Assembly: GCA_031413815.1 (NCBI GenBank)
Contig: JANOFU010000008.1
Span: 1-64,000, forward strand
DNA: 64,000 nucleotides
Source: JAGVSR01 sp031413815
Lineage (GTDB): Bacteria > Pseudomonadota > Alphaproteobacteria > Rhizobiales > Hyphomicrobiaceae
Direction of reading: 5' to 3'
This document shows, piece after piece, positions 60,875-64,000 of this stretch. The notes under the pieces were generated by a model, which saw only the letters and a program-made list of their open reading frames with translations, did no database searches and was not told the DNA's origin. How positions within the stretch are numbered: position 1 is the stretch's first letter; each line of letters opens with the position of its first letter. The translations under genes and the position numbers were made by a program.

Positions 60875-61801
60875 TCAACCCGCCGTCAGTTGCGCCAATG
60901 TGATATCAAGTGGAACAGCGGAACTGATCACCGCATTCGAGTCCGGTGCCCGGTGATAGACGGCCAAAACGCCGCTCACGCGTCCGCGGCTGGCGTCATC
61001 CAACGTACCAGCTCCGTTGAGGAGGGTGGCGACCTTATCCCAGCTGAGCGCGATCATGCCGAGCTTCTCAACGCGCATTTTTTTCAGGATCGGTTGACCA
61101 ACGATCGTCCAGGCGGCTGCATGTGCGGGCGGCTGGCCTTCTGCCATAAAGTCATAGTTCACAGCGCTGACCGGAGCGGATTTGCAAATTTCGAGTGTCG
61201 GTTTGGTTGGGCTATCAATATGCAGCCGGATCACGTAGCTCATCGCGAACACGCCGCGCTGGTGGGCGTTTTTGGCAATGACGAACGCGTTCCAGCCGTC
61301 GGGCGCGAAGATCTTATCGATCTCCTTGGCCGGAAACTGCGTGTTGGGCGGATTTCCCATTTGCGTGGGATAGGCATAGACGTCGCCCTCCGCGACGCAG
61401 TGCGGTTCGGGGGTCTGGACGATGCGGCGGGCGGCTGGCTGCGAATTGGGCGTGCGCCACTCTCGACTCAATGTAGCGAGCGCCTTGATCCGGCGATCGC
61501 AGTCGGGCGCGGACAAGTCGAGGGTGCGCATGGCCGCATCGTCGGCCCCGGAGTCGATCAGCGACGTGGCTCGTTCAAACACGGCCGGACACCGGATGCC
61601 ATAGGTGTGGAACTGATCGGCCAAAGCGATCCAGATCGCCGTGTGATCGGGGCTCAAGGGATCGTCCGAAGCCGGAAAATAGTCTTTGGCCAACGCTAAG
61701 AGTTCGCTCCCATCGAGGGGAAGCCGCACCCAGTCCTTAAGCTGCGCTTTGAGTTCAAGCGCAGCGTCGCTCTGGTACAACCCCGGTCCCCACGCGCCCA
61801 T
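60875..61801 (-). CDS. DUF4259-like protein with an extra C-terminal domain
   Basis: A 308-residue soluble protein. The start MGAWGPGLYQSDAALELKAQLKDW resembles DUF4259 proteins, which also begin MGAWG and are usually near 130 residues. The remaining 180 residues form a mixed alpha/beta region with CDRRIKALATLSREW and a beta-rich end that I do not recognise. Start ATG 61801. Function unknown. It stands alone on the minus strand. Confidence 0.7.
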   Translation of the reverse strand: MGAWGPGLYQSDAALELKAQLKDWVRLPLDGSELLALAKDYFPASDDPLSPDHTAIWIALADQFHTYGIRCPAVFERATSLIDSGADDAAMRTLDLSAPDCDRRIKALATLSREWRTPNSQPAARRIVQTPEPHCVAEGDVYAYPTQMGNPPNTQFPAKEIDKIFAPDGWNAFVIAKNAHQRGVFAMSYVIRLHIDSPTKPTLEICKSAPVSAVNYDFMAEGQPPAHAAAWTIVGQPILKKMRVEKLGMIALSWDKVATLLNGAGTLDDASRGRVSGVLAVYHRAPDSNAVISSAVPLDITLAQLTAG

Positions 61802-62014
61802 TCTCGTCCCCTCTGTCGCGTCGGATCAGACTAGCAACGGAGTGTATAGGAAGCGTGTAGGAGCGTCTAATCTGGCAACGCCGGGTTGTGCGTGCGCAGA
61901 GGGATTGAGGTCATGTGTGATCTTGTGGCGAAGGTGATTGAATGGACTGGCGCCGTGAGATGGGAACGCTTTGGCGATCCATCTCAAACGTGCATCGCGC
62001 CCCAGGGGAGCTGG

Positions 62015-62203
62015 CTACTGCGGCTGAACGATGGGTGCGCTGGCTGGGCCACCGGACGCAACGGTCTTTTCACTGGATTGGAACTGAGCCGTCACGAAGA
62101 ACGCCGCCGCCGCGACCGTGATGGCTAATGCCACCGCAATCTCGCGCGCGATCCGCCGTGATCGCACAGCACCGTTCAAGTCGAGCTTGATCAACTTATC
62201 CAT
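62015..62203 (-). CDS. Small single-helix membrane protein
   Basis: A 62-residue protein with a basic N-terminal segment, one membrane helix at about 20-40 (AREIAVALAITVAAAAFFVTA), and a short polar, Pro-rich tail. The ATG at 62203 has only a weak ribosome site. An overlapping plus-strand frame lacks such character. Family not recognised. Confidence 0.5.
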   Translation of the reverse strand: MDKLIKLDLNGAVRSRRIAREIAVALAITVAAAAFFVTAQFQSSEKTVASGGPASAPIVQPQ

Positions 62204-62348
62204 GTCCAGGACTTTGCCTCACGGTGTCAGAGTGGCAAAAGTCAGCTGTCTGTCGCGCGACAGTAGGGCACAGATTTCGTCCGATTGAGCGTACGCTTTC
62301 AGCCTGCATGGCGCAGCGCCGTTGCCCCAAACGGGTGTGACGCCGGCC

Positions 62349-62528
62349 TCACAGTCCGCGCATGGTGCAGCCGAGAATGAGCACCACCTGCGCAACAAGG
62401 AGTGCCCAGAACCCGCCGCCCTCATTGATCAGGGGAATCTCGGCCTTGAAGAAAATCGTGAACAGCACAGCCATTGTGAGAATCACAGACAGCATGAACG
62501 TCAGAATGCTTGGCGCCTTCAAACCCAT
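62349..62528 (-). CDS. Small two-helix membrane protein
   Basis: A 59-residue protein starting MGLKAPSILTFMLSVILTM, with helices at about 9-28 and 37-56 joined by KAEIPLINEGGG, and ending GCTMRGL. The ATG at 62528 has a ggga site 8 nt upstream, better than the ATG at 62552. Similar short proteins occur in Rhizobiales. Function unknown. Confidence 0.7.
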   Translation of the reverse strand: MGLKAPSILTFMLSVILTMAVLFTIFFKAEIPLINEGGGFWALLVAQVVLILGCTMRGL

Positions 62529-62702
62529 GGCTTTTACTCCCCGTTCGCTCATTTCCCGGTTCTCCCATCGATCGACCCGTGAACACTGAGGCCAGCGACT
62601 CGCGATGCAGTCGCGCGCTTATAGCAGGGGCAACTGCGGATGACAGCGGCTCGCAGACAACAGTGTGGGCAACTCTGGCAGCGACTGTCCCCGTGTCACC
62701 GT

Positions 62703-64000
62703 TCAACTTGCGGAATTCTCACGTGCGGCGATGTTGCGCGGCCGGAAAAGGCGCCGGATGAGCAAAAGGACGATGAGGGCCAGCGCGACGAGGATGGCGA
62801 CCCCGAGGGGATGCTTCTCCCACAGCAAAATGGGGCTGATCCGCCCGTCCCAGGCGAGTTTGAAGTCACCCAGGGCATCGGCGGACCGGGCCACCTCTGG
62901 TGCGCCCAGCATCATGTTGACAGCGGCCGATTGATCCCGGCTCGACAGCACGGCATTGCGCACTCTGGCTGACGACAAGATTTGCAGGCGCGACGGGTTA
63001 GTCGCGACCGCATCAAGCAGCCGCTGCCGGGGTTCGCGTGCCAGCCCCGTCATATACCCAGCGAGCGATTGCAGTTGCGTTTCATCCAGGCCGCGAGCCG
63101 CTGTTGTCAGCATCGCAGGCTCCAACTCAAACAGCACATCGCGGGCATCACGCCCAACGCCGGCCATCCGTGCAATCGCTAAGGGATCGCCAAGTCCCAT
63201 GACTTTTGACAGGGACACGTACGAAAAATCGTCCGGCGAGGAGCGGCGGAACAGATCGTGTTCGACGACCTTCGGGATCAAGTCGCCAGCGACCGCGTGC
63301 CACTTCAGGCCCTGCTCCAGAGAGCGGGTCTGGCGGGCAATGTCCATGGCGGCATCGGGCATCACACTGACGGCCTGATTGAGGCTGCCGTCGGCCACGC
63401 GTTTCAGAAGGCCGGGTTCGCCATCGGCGGCCAGCACCAAACTTGTGGCCTCGTCGAGCCGTGCAATGGCATCTGGTTTGACGGTGCCCAGGAACGCCTT
63501 GAAACCTGCATCGCGGTCTGACAACTCAAGAATCTTGGCGTGCGCCGCCCGGAACTCCTGCCAGATACTGACGATGCGATTGGCCGACAGAGCACCGATC
63601 TCATTGACGTGCTCTCCGATCTGCTCGGCGATGGTCTTGGCGAGTTCATCTTGAACCGTGTCCTTGGTTTGCTTGGACTTCATTTCACCTGAGATGATCG
63701 GCAGCACGCCGTTGCGCAGGTCCCAAACGTCTTTGGCGATCAAAACAAGGCCGATGCCGCCGGCCACGACAGACACGAGACGGGACAACACGCTGCCGGC
63801 GATGCGCTGGCCAATGCGGGCTGCCATGTTGCCGAGCTGACGGCGCATGACGAGGATCGCAGCGCCCGTAATGCCATCGGCGGATTGGCGCAACACCGAA
63901 CCGGGCGAGACGTCGGCACCGGTTTTGCTGGCGTCGACAGTAAATTCCTGTCCCGCCTGCCCGGAAACAACGCTGGCGACGGCGGTGCCATACCGGGGGC
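62703..64000 (-). CDS. Hypothetical membrane-anchored protein, 5' end beyond the window
   Basis: The frame is open from its stop at 62703 to the right edge, so the gene is cut by the window: the 5' in-frame sequence reads PRYGTAVASVVSGQAGQE before the region with the first internal GTG at 63896. The visible 430 or so residues have a hydrophobic segment near SRLVSVVAGGIGLVLIA, a long helical domain, and a C-terminal helix (VAILVALALIVLLLIRR) close to the end. I do not recognise a family. A periplasmic domain between two anchors is likely. Confidence 0.75.
   Translation of the reverse strand, partial: PRYGTAVASVVSGQAGQEFTVDASKTGADVSPGSVLRQSADGITGAAILVMRRQLGNMAARIGQRIAGSVLSRLVSVVAGGIGLVLIAKDVWDLRNGVLPIISGEMKSKQTKDTVQDELAKTIAEQIGEHVNEIGALSANRIVSIWQEFRAAHAKILELSDRDAGFKAFLGTVKPDAIARLDEATSLVLAADGEPGLLKRVADGSLNQAVSVMPDAAMDIARQTRSLEQGLKWHAVAGDLIPKVVEHDLFRRSSPDDFSYVSLSKVMGLGDPLAIARMAGVGRDARDVLFELEPAMLTTAARGLDETQLQSLAGYMTGLAREPRQRLLDAVATNPSRLQILSSARVRNAVLSSRDQSAAVNMMLGAPEVARSADALGDFKLAWDGRISPILLWEKHPLGVAILVALALIVLLLIRRLFRPRNIAARENSAS

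Noticed and set aside
1..64000. CRISPR arrays, prophage, integrases and insertion sequences.
   Set aside because: No regularly spaced direct repeats, transposase, integrase or phage structural gene was seen in either strand; the only repeats are short palindromic intergenic units.

Overview
The window is a gene-dense (about 60% G+C by eye) chromosomal segment of an alphaproteobacterium, most likely of the Hyphomicrobiales; I do not assign a genus. Support comes from the core order rpsT - rhodanese - dnaA - dnaN - recF - gyrB, a RegB/RegA-SenC redox module, MmcB and DUF2585 genes, a DnaX without the usual zinc cysteines, an SRP RNA gene beside dnaX, GANTC (CcrM-type) and CtrA-like sites upstream of dnaA, an Irr-like iron box, and a tRNA-His with U72 and A73.

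Layout. 0-4 kb: tRNA-Gln, then a minus-strand translation cluster (def, fmt, a small secreted protein, truA) and a secreted hypothetical. 4-12 kb: minus-strand surface-glycan genes (GT2, a multi-membrane glycosyltransferase, an SDR epimerase, GT4, a FlaA1/CapD-like dehydratase) and a MATE exporter. 12-16 kb: recR, an antitoxin-like remnant, DUF2585, ybaB, dnaX and the SRP RNA gene. 16-20.6 kb: nudC, a YugP-like protease, rimO, a universal stress protein and rpsT with a clear terminator. 20.6-29.8 kb: the replication block, with an unusual RCK channel inserted between dnaN and recF. 29.9-36 kb: trhO, the NDT-like/macro-domain fusion, a small membrane protein, a class A penicillin-binding protein and a YgjP-like peptidase. 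36-42 kb: senC/regB/regA, mmcB, mutM, two related membrane proteins and tRNA-His. 42.6-49.6 kb: an orphan soluble histidine kinase, an iron ABC uptake operon behind a likely Irr box, and an AsmA-like protein. 49.7-64 kb: an M15-type peptidase, glpD, a sodium symporter with its DUF4212 subunit, lipA, an IorAB-like molybdenum hydroxylase pair, a phasin, a MocA-like cytidylyltransferase, a DUF4259-like protein, two small membrane proteins and a gene cut by the window edge.

Most of the segment is housekeeping. The best candidate for an undescribed system is the solitary gene at 30765-32219. It joins an N-terminal nucleoside-deoxyribosyltransferase/TIR-like domain to a C-terminal divergent macro domain, a combination that suggests a nucleotide- or ADP-ribose-based stress or defence function. 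Next in interest are the channel with a non-canonical pore loop (24831-25994), the palindromic 'ggtgtctgac' repeat family at three loci, and the iron uptake operon carrying an internal cysteine-rich gene.
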